Shown piece after piece: positions 18,124 to 26,361 of a DNA stretch of 64,000 bases. Each line of letters opens with the position of its first letter. Position 1 is the stretch's first letter. The stretch is from NCBI RefSeq assembly GCF_014197855.1, contig NZ_JACIGJ010000003.1, positions 62,001-126,000 of the forward strand, given 5' to 3'. The notes beneath the pieces are model-generated. The model had not been told where the DNA came from. It did not search any database and saw nothing but the letters and a program-made list of their open reading frames with translations. The DNA is from Roseospira marina (GTDB lineage Bacteria > Pseudomonadota > Alphaproteobacteria > Rhodospirillales > Rhodospirillaceae). A program made the translations under genes and the position numbers.

Positions 18124-18689
18124 GCGGGCGCCGCCTCGCCGTCCGCCGGCGCGTCGTTGAGAAGCGGTGCCAGCCGGTTCGTCAGATCCTGGTGGTTCAT
18201 CGGGCCGTTGATCCGCTCCACCAGGCGGCCCTCGGCGTCCACCAAGAACGAGGTCGGCGCCGCCAGCACGTTGTAGCGGGTGGTGGTGATCTTCAGCGGA
18301 TCGGCCAGCATCGGGAACGTGACGTCGATGCGCCGGATCGCCTTGCGCACCGCGTCCTCCGACTGGCCCATGTTGATGGCCAGGATCTCCAGCCCCTCAT
18401 GCTTGTGGGCCTGATAGTAGCGGTCGAAGTCCGGCAGTTCGGCCAGGCACGGGCCGCACTCCGCCAGCCAGAAGTTCACCAGAACCACCTTGCCCCGCAG
18501 GTCCTCCAGCCGGACCACGTCGCCGGCCAGAGTGGTCGCCACGAGTTCGGGCGCGGCCGAGCCGGTCGCCTCCTGGTTCGCGGCCTCCTTGCGGTCCTCG
18601 CAGCCGCCCAGGGCCGTGACGGCGAGCATCCCGGCCAGCAGGGCGCCGCCAAATCCTCCGAAAGACGCGGACGTTCGTATACCCATCAC
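18096..18689 (-). CDS. TlpA-like redoxin lipoprotein of the iron operon (first)
   Basis: A 197-residue thioredoxin-fold protein. The lipobox ALGGC ends the signal, and the active site is CGPC in LAECGPCLAEL. A cis-Pro region AAPTSFLVD follows. It overlaps the ATPase gene (ATGA) and so belongs to the P19/FTR1 operon. It presumably supplies reducing power in the periplasm, keeping partner cysteines or iron reduced. The C-terminal 20 residues are Ala/Asp-rich and overlap the cytochrome c gene on the other strand. Confidence 0.9.
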   Translation of the reverse strand: MMGIRTSASFGGFGGALLAGMLAVTALGGCEDRKEAANQEATGSAAPELVATTLAGDVVRLEDLRGKVVLVNFWLAECGPCLAELPDFDRYYQAHKHEGLEILAINMGQSEDAVRKAIRRIDVTFPMLADPLKITTTRYNVLAAPTSFLVDAEGRLVERINGPMNHQDLTNRLAPLLNDAPADGEAAPAQGDGNAAT

Positions 18690-19399
18690 ACCGCCCTCCC
18701 GTGCTGGAGCCGCAGGATGGAGTCGGCGCGGGCGCCAAGCTCCGGATTGTGGGTGACCAGAACAATGGTCCGGCCCTCGTGACGCAGGCTGTCCAACAGG
18801 TCCATGACGCGCGCCTCGTTGTCCGCGTCCAGGTTGCCGGTGGGCTCATCGGCCAGGATCAGCGCCGGCGCGTTGATGAGCGCGCGGGCGATGCAGACCC
18901 GCTGCTGCTCCCCGCCCGAAAGCTGGGACGGCAGATGGTCGGCGCGGTGACCCATGCCCACGCGCTCCAGCGCCGCGAAGGCCTCGTCCCGGTCGGCGAT
19001 GGAGTGGTAATGCTGCGCCAGCATCACGTTCTCGACCGCCGACAGATAGGGGATCAGGTGGAAGGTCTGGAACACCAGCCCCACCTTCTCGCGGCGGATG
19101 ACGACGCGGTCGGCCTCGGACAGGGTCGCGGTCTCGATGCCGTCCAGGCGGCAGGACCCCGACGTCGGCGCGTCCAGCAGCGACAGGATGTTGAGCAGCG
19201 TCGTCTTGCCGGAGCCGGACGGCCCCATGATGGCCAGGAAGTCACCCTGGCGCACCGTGAAGGTCACGTCCACCAGCGCCTCGACGGTGCCGAAGCGGCG
19301 GCCGAGGCCCTCGGCCCCGATCACCTCGCGGCGCGCGTCCGGCGTCGCGTCAGCCGCGTCGCGGGTGCGGGCCACGGCGAGTTGGTCCATGGGCGCCAT
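18686..19399 (-). CDS. MacB-like ABC transporter ATPase of the iron operon
   Basis: A 237-residue ATPase. Walker A is [13 protein letters not shown], the Q-loop is VFQTFHLIP, the signature is [15 protein letters not shown], Walker B is [12 protein letters not shown] and the H-loop is VTHNPEL. This is the LolD/MacB subfamily, which works with FtsX-type permeases; two such permeases are encoded just upstream. A GAGGAG site precedes the ATG. In P19 systems this ABC module is required for full iron use, though its substrate is not settled. Confidence 0.94.
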   Translation of the reverse strand: MAPMDQLAVARTRDAADATPDARREVIGAEGLGRRFGTVEALVDVTFTVRQGDFLAIMGPSGSGKTTLLNILSLLDAPTSGSCRLDGIETATLSEADRVVIRREKVGLVFQTFHLIPYLSAVENVMLAQHYHSIADRDEAFAALERVGMGHRADHLPSQLSGGEQQRVCIARALINAPALILADEPTGNLDADNEARVMDLLDSLRHEGRTIVLVTHNPELGARADSILRLQHGRAV

Positions 19400-19403
19400 G
19401 GGA

Positions 19404-20606
19404 TCAGTCTCCTCTCAGCACTTGGGCGGGGACGACGCGCACGGCGCCGCGCACGGGCAGAATGGCGGCCAGCAGGGCGGCGCCCAGACACAGGCCCAAC
19501 GTCAGCGGCACGACCACGGGCCGGAAGCCGACCCAGGCGTGGAACACCGCCTGCCCCAGCCCCTGGGCCAGCACGAAGCCCAGAGCAAGACCCAGGGTCC
19601 CGGCGATCAGGGCAATCACGGCGGTCTCCGTCAGCACCTGGCCGACGATGCTGCGGTTGCTGGCGCCGATGGCCTTTTGCAGGCCGATCTGGGGCGTGCG
19701 TTCGGCAACCATTGCCGTCAGGGTCGCGTTCACGCACAGCGTGGTGATGACCAGGATGATGCCGGCCACCAGGGCCATCAGGCCGTCGATGCGGTCCAGC
19801 ACCTCGCCATCGTTCTGCGAGACCTTGCGGATGGGCCGGACATCCAGCGCCGGGACCTGCTTCATGACCTCGGCGGCCAGGGCATCCGCCTCCGGCCCCT
19901 GCGCCACGAGGCTGGCCATGGCCAGATCCGCCTGCCCCGGCCGGTTGAGCAGCCGCTGGGCCAGCGACAGATTGACGAAGATCTGGTCGTCCTCCGCCTC
20001 CCCGGTCTCGACGATGCCCTTGATCGTGACCTCGGCCGGCGCGGTGCCGGCGTCCGCGCGCAAGGGCACGGTGTCGCCCAACTCCAACCCCAGGGAGTCC
20101 GCGAGGCGACGGCCCACCATGGCGTTGCGCTCGTCGAAGTCGGCGGTGACCCAGCCCCCCTCGACCTGCCAATAGGGCGAGATGGCGCGCAGGCCCTGCA
20201 TGTTGGCGCCGACCAGCACCGCCGTGCCCTGCGGAAGGCGCACCATGCCATACAGGAAGGGCGTGCTGCCCAGCCGCCGGTCGGCGGGCAGAACGTCCAG
20301 CGCCGCTTGCACGGTGGCGATATCCACCCCGCGCACGGCCACATCCTCGTCCTCGCTGGCGTGCGGGGTCAGGATCATGTTGGGACCGTAGGCGCGCAGC
20401 TCCTCGCTCATCTTGCGGGAGATGTCGAGGTACAGCGACGTCAGCGCCGAAATGACCGCAGCGCCCACCAGGATCGCGCCCACGGCCACGCCGATCCGGC
20501 TGCCCTGCGCGGTCAGCGCGCGCAGGATCAGACGGGCCGCCATGCGCAGGCGGGCGGCCGAGAACCGCGATGGCCGAGACGACACGACAGACTCAGGCGC
20601 GGCCAT
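19404..20606 (-). CDS. FtsX/MacB-like ABC permease, second of the iron operon
   Basis: A 400-residue permease. One transmembrane helix is near residues 40-60, a MacB-type periplasmic domain follows, and three C-terminal helices form the FtsX domain (about residues 280-395). The cytoplasmic coupling stretch TPQIGLQKAIGAS and final VVPAQVLRGD are typical. It overlaps the preceding permease gene by 14 bases and the ATPase follows closely. The two permeases likely form a heterodimer. Confidence 0.9.
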   Translation of the reverse strand: MAAPESVVSSRPSRFSAARLRMAARLILRALTAQGSRIGVAVGAILVGAAVISALTSLYLDISRKMSEELRAYGPNMILTPHASEDEDVAVRGVDIATVQAALDVLPADRRLGSTPFLYGMVRLPQGTAVLVGANMQGLRAISPYWQVEGGWVTADFDERNAMVGRRLADSLGLELGDTVPLRADAGTAPAEVTIKGIVETGEAEDDQIFVNLSLAQRLLNRPGQADLAMASLVAQGPEADALAAEVMKQVPALDVRPIRKVSQNDGEVLDRIDGLMALVAGIILVITTLCVNATLTAMVAERTPQIGLQKAIGASNRSIVGQVLTETAVIALIAGTLGLALGFVLAQGLGQAVFHAWVGFRPVVVPLTLGLCLGAALLAAILPVRGAVRVVPAQVLRGD

Positions 20607-21927
20607 GGAGCACCTCCACCGGATGCAGGCGGGTGATGGTGCGCGCCGGCAGGATGGAGCCCACCAGCACGGTCAGGACGGAGATCACCAACACGATGGG
20701 AATGGTAATCAGCGGCATGTCCACGCCGCTGCCGAACACACCCCAACCGACCGCCTGGGCCACGCCCCAGCCACACAGAACCCCGAATGCGCCACCGATC
20801 AGACCAACCAACCCGGCCTCACCGAGGAACAGGGCGTGGATCTCCCAGCCGGCGGCCCCCAGCGCCTTCATGAGACCGATCTCGCGGGCGCGTTCCAGGA
20901 TCGTCGTGTTCATCAGCGCGGAGACGCCCATGGCGGCGGCCGCCACGGCGGCGAGGCTCACCACCAGAAGCAGCGTCTGAATACGGCCGATCACGGCGCC
21001 CTCGCCCGCCGCCACCTGCCATACCGGTCGGGCGGCGGCGTTCACGATCGCCTCCTCGATCTGGTGCGCGATGGAACTGACGTAGGCGGAGCAGTACCAG
21101 GAATCGTATTGCTCGGCGGTCAGATCGCCGGTGTCGCGGCGTGCCTTGCTGGACAGTTCGTTCTCCGGGATGGTCAGGGCGCTGACATCCACCGCCTGCA
21201 CCCGCCCGGCCAGACCGGTCAGCGCCTGGGCCAGTGCCAGCGGGGCCACGATGGCGTTGTCCTCCGGCCCACCGGTGCGCAACACGCCGGAGACGGTGAC
21301 AGAGCGCGGATCGGCCGTCACCCCCTCGCCGCGCGGCGCCAGGGTCAGGCGGTCCCCGGCGGCCACACCCAGGCGCTCGGCCAGGGCGGCCCCGACCAGA
21401 ACGGTCTCGACCTGTGCGGCCGTATCGTCGGGGTCCGGTTCCGTCGGCCACGCGCCCGCGACCTCCCAGAACGGGTTGATGGTCCGCACGCCGGTCCGGT
21501 ACTGGGCATCATCCGGCAGGGGCACGCGCTGATCGAAGTAGGTGCCGATCACCGACGCCTTGCCCGCCCCGTCGCGCCCGCCGACCTGAACGGTCACCGG
21601 CGCGGTCAGGCGCGGCGCCAGCCCGACGATGTTGTTGCGCCAAAAGATGTCCTTGATTTTCCAGAGGTCGGACTCGGCCAGCGTTTCCTTGTCCTTCAGC
21701 GGGTTGTAGTCCACGCCACCGACCACAAGGCTCATGGTCTCGCTCTTGGGCGTCACGCGGATGTTGGAGCCGTAGGACTTCATCTCCCGCGCCATCTTGT
21801 CGCCGACATCCACCGACAGCGCGAACAGCGTGGTGACCAGCGTGGCCGACAGCGCCACGGTCAGTGCGGCCAGGGCCTTGCGGCGCCGGCCCTCGAACAA
21901 CGATTGCCACAGCATGCGCAGCAGCAT
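20593..21927 (-). CDS. FtsX/MacB-like ABC permease, first of the iron operon
   Basis: A 444-residue permease of the same type as its neighbour. N-terminal helix at about residues 18-38, large periplasmic domain to about 310, then three helices. TTILERAREIGLMKALGAA is the coupling motif, and HPVEVLHGRA ends the protein. It begins three bases after the DUF2318 gene ends. Corresponds by order to the first permease of Campylobacter-type P19 operons. Confidence 0.9.
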   Translation of the reverse strand: MLLRMLWQSLFEGRRRKALAALTVALSATLVTTLFALSVDVGDKMAREMKSYGSNIRVTPKSETMSLVVGGVDYNPLKDKETLAESDLWKIKDIFWRNNIVGLAPRLTAPVTVQVGGRDGAGKASVIGTYFDQRVPLPDDAQYRTGVRTINPFWEVAGAWPTEPDPDDTAAQVETVLVGAALAERLGVAAGDRLTLAPRGEGVTADPRSVTVSGVLRTGGPEDNAIVAPLALAQALTGLAGRVQAVDVSALTIPENELSSKARRDTGDLTAEQYDSWYCSAYVSSIAHQIEEAIVNAAARPVWQVAAGEGAVIGRIQTLLLVVSLAAVAAAAMGVSALMNTTILERAREIGLMKALGAAGWEIHALFLGEAGLVGLIGGAFGVLCGWGVAQAVGWGVFGSGVDMPLITIPIVLVISVLTVLVGSILPARTITRLHPVEVLHGRA

Positions 21928-21930
21928 GAA

Positions 21931-23427
21931 TCAGCCCTCCGTGCTCTGATGGCCCTGGATGCGCAGGTACCGGGCTTCGTCCTCCCCGGTGTACGCCTCC
22001 GGATCGGCCCGGAAGGTCTCGTAGGAGTCTTCGCTGCCGAAGAAGTAGGTGCGGCCGCCGTAGTCGTACTGGTACGGCGCCTTCAGGTTGATGACGGTCT
22101 CGCCCGTCACGGGGTCCGTCGCCTCGACCTCGACCACCTCGGAGAAGTAGCGGGCTCCCTTCTCCAGCGCCGCGCGGGTGATGACGATGGTGTCGTCCTC
22201 CACCGTATGGTCAAGCGGGATCGGGTTGCAGCCGCCGGCCTTGCCGATGGTCGGGCGGAAGATGCGGACGTTGCAGGCGATGCAGATGATCTCATCGCCC
22301 TTCTGGATGTAGCCGTCGTCGCCGCAGATCATGCAGGCGTCGTAGACCACGCCGATGTAGGCGTGCTCCGGGTCATAGCGGTTGATGAGGAAGAAGCGGA
22401 CCCGGTGCCCGTCCGACGCGATGTAGGCGTAGCGGTGCAGCGTCCCGTCCTTCACGGCGTCGATGGGGATCCGCAGCTCGCCCGCCGCGTCCATCTCGAC
22501 GGGCTCCGCCGGGGACAGCGAAGGCGGCAGCGAGGCATAGAGGTCCTGATAGCTGATGGTCACCAACAGCAGCGCCCCGACGGCGGCCACGGCGGTACGC
22601 CACTGGCGGTGCCCGACGGCCCGGGCGCGATGGCGGCGATGCGCCACGCGCTCCGCCGAGGACGCAGCGGCCGGCACGGCCGGCACACGCGGGCGGCGCA
22701 GGAACGCTACCAGCACCAGCGCGCCGACGAGCGCGAGATCCATATAGACGACCCAGGGGTCGAGCATCGTCACCTTGGCGACATACGAAATGCGCCCGGA
22801 GGTGACGGTCACCATGTCCAGGCGCAGCAGCCCTAGCAGGGCGGAGGCCGACCCGGTCAGCACCTCGGCGACCAGCACCACGGCCAGGGCCAGCCCGGCG
22901 GCCAGACGTCCGGCGGTCAGCGCGACGCGCCAGGTGACCGCCGCGAGCAGCGCGACCAGGGCGGCACCGACGATCAGACCGGCGCAATTGACGATCAGTT
23001 CGGTGTTGATGACGTCGGTCGCGGTCAGGCTGCGGTCCATGCTCCAGGCCCAGGCCTCGAACACGCCGCGCGCCGCCAGCACCCCGACGAGCAACAGGCC
23101 GACCCCGGTCAGAAGCGGCGCGCCCAGCCGCCGCGTTCCGGCGCTCAGGGCCAAGGCGAGCAAGGTCAACGCGCCCACCCCGAACGCCACACTGTGCAGA
23201 AGCGTGCTGATTTCGGTCTCGCTGGCCTGAAGCGCAGCAACGAGCGCGGCCAGCGCCCCGAGGATCAACCCAACCCCCACCATCAACAGCGTGCCGCCAT
23301 GTCGGGCGACGGCGCGCCCGCCGGAGATCCCGCCAGTTGGCGCGCTCGATGCCGCCGCCGGTAACAGCGCCACGACCAGTGCCAAGGGCACAAGAGCGTG
23401 CGCGAGGGTGGTGATGAAAAAGGTCAT
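21931..23427 (-). CDS. DUF2318 Fe-S membrane protein with C-terminal YHS-like domain
   Basis: A 498-residue inner-membrane protein with about eight to nine helices in the first 310 residues. A DUF2318 domain follows with two Cys pairs, CMIC and CIAC, plus a later Cys in GKAGGCNP, a likely metal or Fe-S site. The last ~50 residues (YQYDYGGRTYFFGSEDSYETF) look like a YHS metal-binding domain, although its usual cysteine is replaced by serine. It is the Fe-S membrane component in P19 operons, probably moving electrons across the membrane to the periplasm. Confidence 0.87.
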   Translation of the reverse strand: MTFFITTLAHALVPLALVVALLPAAASSAPTGGISGGRAVARHGGTLLMVGVGLILGALAALVAALQASETEISTLLHSVAFGVGALTLLALALSAGTRRLGAPLLTGVGLLLVGVLAARGVFEAWAWSMDRSLTATDVINTELIVNCAGLIVGAALVALLAAVTWRVALTAGRLAAGLALAVVLVAEVLTGSASALLGLLRLDMVTVTSGRISYVAKVTMLDPWVVYMDLALVGALVLVAFLRRPRVPAVPAAASSAERVAHRRHRARAVGHRQWRTAVAAVGALLLVTISYQDLYASLPPSLSPAEPVEMDAAGELRIPIDAVKDGTLHRYAYIASDGHRVRFFLINRYDPEHAYIGVVYDACMICGDDGYIQKGDEIICIACNVRIFRPTIGKAGGCNPIPLDHTVEDDTIVITRAALEKGARYFSEVVEVEATDPVTGETVINLKAPYQYDYGGRTYFFGSEDSYETFRADPEAYTGEDEARYLRIQGHQSTEG

Positions 23428-23524
23428 GCGACCCGGTCCTTGAAGCGAGGCCTGCGGAACGCCCGAACGGTCCCCGCGTCACGCAACGCGGAGACCGCCC
23501 GGCCGGAATGTCGTGCGTCGACGA

Positions 23525-24049
23525 TCAGTCGAGCGGCACGTACTGGAAGTCGTAGTCCACGTCGAAGGCCTGGAACCACTGGCCCACGCCACTCGCCTCG
23601 TCGGTGTGGCGACCGAAGCCCTGACGGGCCGGCGACTCGATGTGGTAGCTGAGCGCATAGTTGCCCGCGCCCGGCATCTTGATGTTGGCGCCGTAGTGCG
23701 GTCCGTCGACGGCGACCATCGGCATCAGGTTGCCGCTCTGGGTCTTGCCGGTGTCCAGGTTTTCCAGACGGTAGGACACGGTCAGGTACGGCACCCACTC
23801 GCCGGCGCCGAAGCCGTTGGGGTTGCCCTGCGCGGCGTGGATATCGGCCTCCAGGTGGATGTCGGCCTGGGACGCCGGCAGATCAATGCCGCGCGGCTCC
23901 ATATCGATCGGTTTCAGGTAGACAGCCGCCACCTCAAGGGTGTTGATGGTCTGAGCCTCGCCGATCGGGAATTCCTTGAACTCCTCAGCGGCGAAGGCGC
24001 TGCTGGCGGTCAACGCCAAAGCGGAGGCCATAAGGGTCAGTCGCTTCAT
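23525..24049 (-). CDS. P19-type periplasmic iron transport protein
   Basis: A 174-residue protein with a signal peptide (MKRLTLMASALALTASSAFA). The mature part has the P19/FtrA/Tpd family features: a conserved HLEADIHA stretch, MVAVDGPHYGANIKM, and a late GRHTDE. These hold the His/Met copper ligands and the acidic iron site of the family. It binds iron in the periplasm next to the FTR1 permease. The start is set by the signal peptide and an AAGGAG site; in-frame codons further up are non-coding. Confidence 0.93.
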   Translation of the reverse strand: MKRLTLMASALALTASSAFAAEEFKEFPIGEAQTINTLEVAAVYLKPIDMEPRGIDLPASQADIHLEADIHAAQGNPNGFGAGEWVPYLTVSYRLENLDTGKTQSGNLMPMVAVDGPHYGANIKMPGAGNYALSYHIESPARQGFGRHTDEASGVGQWFQAFDVDYDFQYVPLD

Positions 24050-24143
24050 CGGTCTCTCTCTCCTTAGACGGATTCGGGGTCGGTGGTTGGTGTCGGCGCG
24101 GCCGGCGGTTCGGGCCGGTCGGGGCCGGGCGGCGGTCACCCGC

Positions 24144-26114
24144 CTAGCCCCGGCCGGACTCCGGTGCGGACGCGCCGGAGACGGTCGCTGCCTTGGCGGG
24201 ACGCTGGCGGGAGACGACCACCAGCGCCACCAGGGCCGCGACCACCAGGGCGACCTGCGGCAGCAGGCTTTCCCAGTACGGATAGACGCCAAGGGCGGGC
24301 ACTTCCGGCACCCAGGAGATCAGGGTCGGGGACAGCACCTTGCCCTCGACCAGTTCCATGATGCCCTTGCCGGCAAAGACGAAGGCCATGGCGTACAGCA
24401 GCGCGCCGGTGACCCGGAAGAAGGGCCGGATGGGAAGACGCAGCGCGCCGGCCCGCATGGCCCAATAGACGAAGCCCAGCGCCACGCAGCCGACCAGGAA
24501 CCCGCCCGCCACGCCGGCCAGCCCGGTGGCGTCGGCGTCGGTGGTCAGGGCCTGGAAGAACAGCACGGTCTCCGCACCTTCCCGGTACACCGCCAGGAAG
24601 CTGGTGAACCACAGCGCCTTCATGGAGCCGGAGGACAGCGAGCCCTGGACCTTGTCCTTGATGTAGGCGGACCACTTCGCGGCCTCGGCTTTGGACACCA
24701 GCCAGTAGCTCATGGTGAACAGGATGATGGCGGCCAGCAGCATGGTGGCGCCTTCCAGCACCTCCTGGCTGGCGGCGGAGGCCTGGAACACCAGCTTCAG
24801 CAACACGGCCGTCACCACGCTGGCCAGCAGGGCCACGACCACGCTGTTGACGATCACACCCTGTTTGTCGCGGTGCCCGGTCTTGACCAGATAGGCCATG
24901 ATCGCGGTGACGATCAGGATCGCCTCGAAGCCCTCGCGCAGGATGATGAGCAGCGCGTAGCCGAACAGCGCCAGCCAACCGCTGCCGCTGCCCGTGGGGT
25001 CCAGCAGGGTCACGGCGTCGTCGAGATCGGCACGCATGGCCTCGGCCTCCGCGGCCATGGCGTCGGTCGAGGCCCCGGCGCGCGCCAGGGCCATCAGCTT
25101 GCTGAAATGCCCCTCCAACGTGGCCTTGAACGCCGGGTCGCGTGCGCCGATGCGGCCTTCCATGCCGCTGGCCTCGAACACGTCGAAGTAGGTGTCCTGA
25201 AGCAGGCTGATGGCGCTGTTGACCTCCCCGGCCCCCGCCCGGGTGATGGCCTCGTCCACGGCCGCGTTCACCTGATCGGCCACGGCCGCCCAATCGATCT
25301 GCGGCTCCGGCATCGCCTCGGCCCGTTCCTTGGCGGCACCGACCAGCGGCAAGCCCGGAAGCTGCGACGTCATCTCCTCGGCCATCACCCGGGCGGACCC
25401 CCGGATCAGACGCGCCTCGCGGCCGTCCTCGACCAGCCCGAGGATGCGGGTAAACTCCGCGTTGTAGGCGATGTCCTGGCGCTGCGAGACGTGGCGGCGG
25501 ATGGCGGTTTCCAGCAGGCTGTTCTTGTAGCCCTCGAACTGCGCCTGCTGGATCAGGCGCTTTGCTTCCTCCGGATCGCCGGCGTCCAGGGCATCGGCGG
25601 CGGCGTTGAGGTCCGCGCGGATGCTGGCGACCGCCTGCTCCCAATAGGGCTCGACTGTCTGCGGCAGAGCCGGAGCCTCGGGCGCGGGCGTCGACGCGGT
25701 CTCGTCCGTATCGCCGACGGTGGGTTCGGCCCGCAGAACGAAACCCTCCTCCAGCGTCGGCACCAGCGCGTCCAACGCGGCCACGTGGTCATCGATCCGG
25801 CGCGTCACCTGCTCCACCGGCGCGCCGTCGATGATGAGCTGGCGGATATCGCCGAACTCCGCCTCAAGCTCATAGCTGCGCTGGGCTGAGACGTTGACCC
25901 GGATCGGTCCTTCCAGGTTCTCGAACAGCTCGAAATAGGATCGCTGCACGGCCGTCTTGGCGGCCTCCACGTCCCCGCTGGCGTAGGCGTCCCGGGCCTC
26001 TTCCAGCAGGACGTCGATGCGGTCGACGAGACTGCGGTAATCGGGCGCATCCGCCGCAACCACAGGCCCAGCCAAGCCGAGAACACACAAGAAGATAACG
26101 GTGAGCATGCGCAT
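24144..26114 (-). CDS. FTR1 family iron permease with periplasmic N-terminal domain
   Basis: A 656-residue permease. Signal peptide (1-20), then a ~350-residue helical periplasmic domain, then seven predicted helices from about 380. The iron-coordinating REGxE motifs are REGFE (393-397) and REGAE (511-515), as in Ftr1p/EfeU. The long N-terminal domain matches FTR1 proteins of Campylobacter-type P19 systems. First gene of the operon; a Fur-like box lies about 105 bp upstream. The start follows AGAGGCG. Confidence 0.93.
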   Translation of the reverse strand: MRMLTVIFLCVLGLAGPVVAADAPDYRSLVDRIDVLLEEARDAYASGDVEAAKTAVQRSYFELFENLEGPIRVNVSAQRSYELEAEFGDIRQLIIDGAPVEQVTRRIDDHVAALDALVPTLEEGFVLRAEPTVGDTDETASTPAPEAPALPQTVEPYWEQAVASIRADLNAAADALDAGDPEEAKRLIQQAQFEGYKNSLLETAIRRHVSQRQDIAYNAEFTRILGLVEDGREARLIRGSARVMAEEMTSQLPGLPLVGAAKERAEAMPEPQIDWAAVADQVNAAVDEAITRAGAGEVNSAISLLQDTYFDVFEASGMEGRIGARDPAFKATLEGHFSKLMALARAGASTDAMAAEAEAMRADLDDAVTLLDPTGSGSGWLALFGYALLIILREGFEAILIVTAIMAYLVKTGHRDKQGVIVNSVVVALLASVVTAVLLKLVFQASAASQEVLEGATMLLAAIILFTMSYWLVSKAEAAKWSAYIKDKVQGSLSSGSMKALWFTSFLAVYREGAETVLFFQALTTDADATGLAGVAGGFLVGCVALGFVYWAMRAGALRLPIRPFFRVTGALLYAMAFVFAGKGIMELVEGKVLSPTLISWVPEVPALGVYPYWESLLPQVALVVAALVALVVVSRQRPAKAATVSGASAPESGRG

Positions 26115-26218
26115 GGATCGCGCCTCTTGCCTCAGTTGGACCTCGAACCGTCATTCCAGCATCCGGGCACTTGGCCCCACGTTTTGTGCGGAGAAACGGG
26201 CAGAGAGCGGAAATTACA

Positions 26219-26233
26219 TGAAACTCATTCTCA
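26219..26233. promoter_or_regulatory. Fur-like box before the iron operon
   Basis: TGAAACTCATTCTCA fits a 7-1-7 Fur box: the right arm ATTCTCA matches the common form and the left arm agrees with its complement at five of seven positions. Located upstream of the FTR1 gene, where iron repression is expected. Alphaproteobacterial iron regulators vary, so Fur itself is an inference. Confidence 0.4.
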
Positions 26234-26303
26234 AAGTCAATGCGAACGACAAGATTTATGGGGACGTTACGAAATGAGCAACGAGGCGGACCGCAACGCG
26301 AAA

Positions 26304-26333
26304 CGGGGGCCCGTCTTTCGACGAAGGCCCCCG
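26304..26333 (-). terminator. Hairpin terminator after the RND pump gene
   Basis: CGGGGGCC and GGCCCCCG form an 8-bp GC stem about 30 bases past the pump's stop codon. On the minus strand it is followed by only three T, so termination may be weak. Confidence 0.5.
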
Positions 26334-26361
26334 CTCGCAACAACCGTAACGATGCGCGTCC

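Noticed and set aside
20413..22836. 807-codon plus-strand open frame over the ABC permease and DUF2318 genes
   Set aside because: Antisense shadow of three recognisable membrane protein genes, with a composition unlike real proteins.
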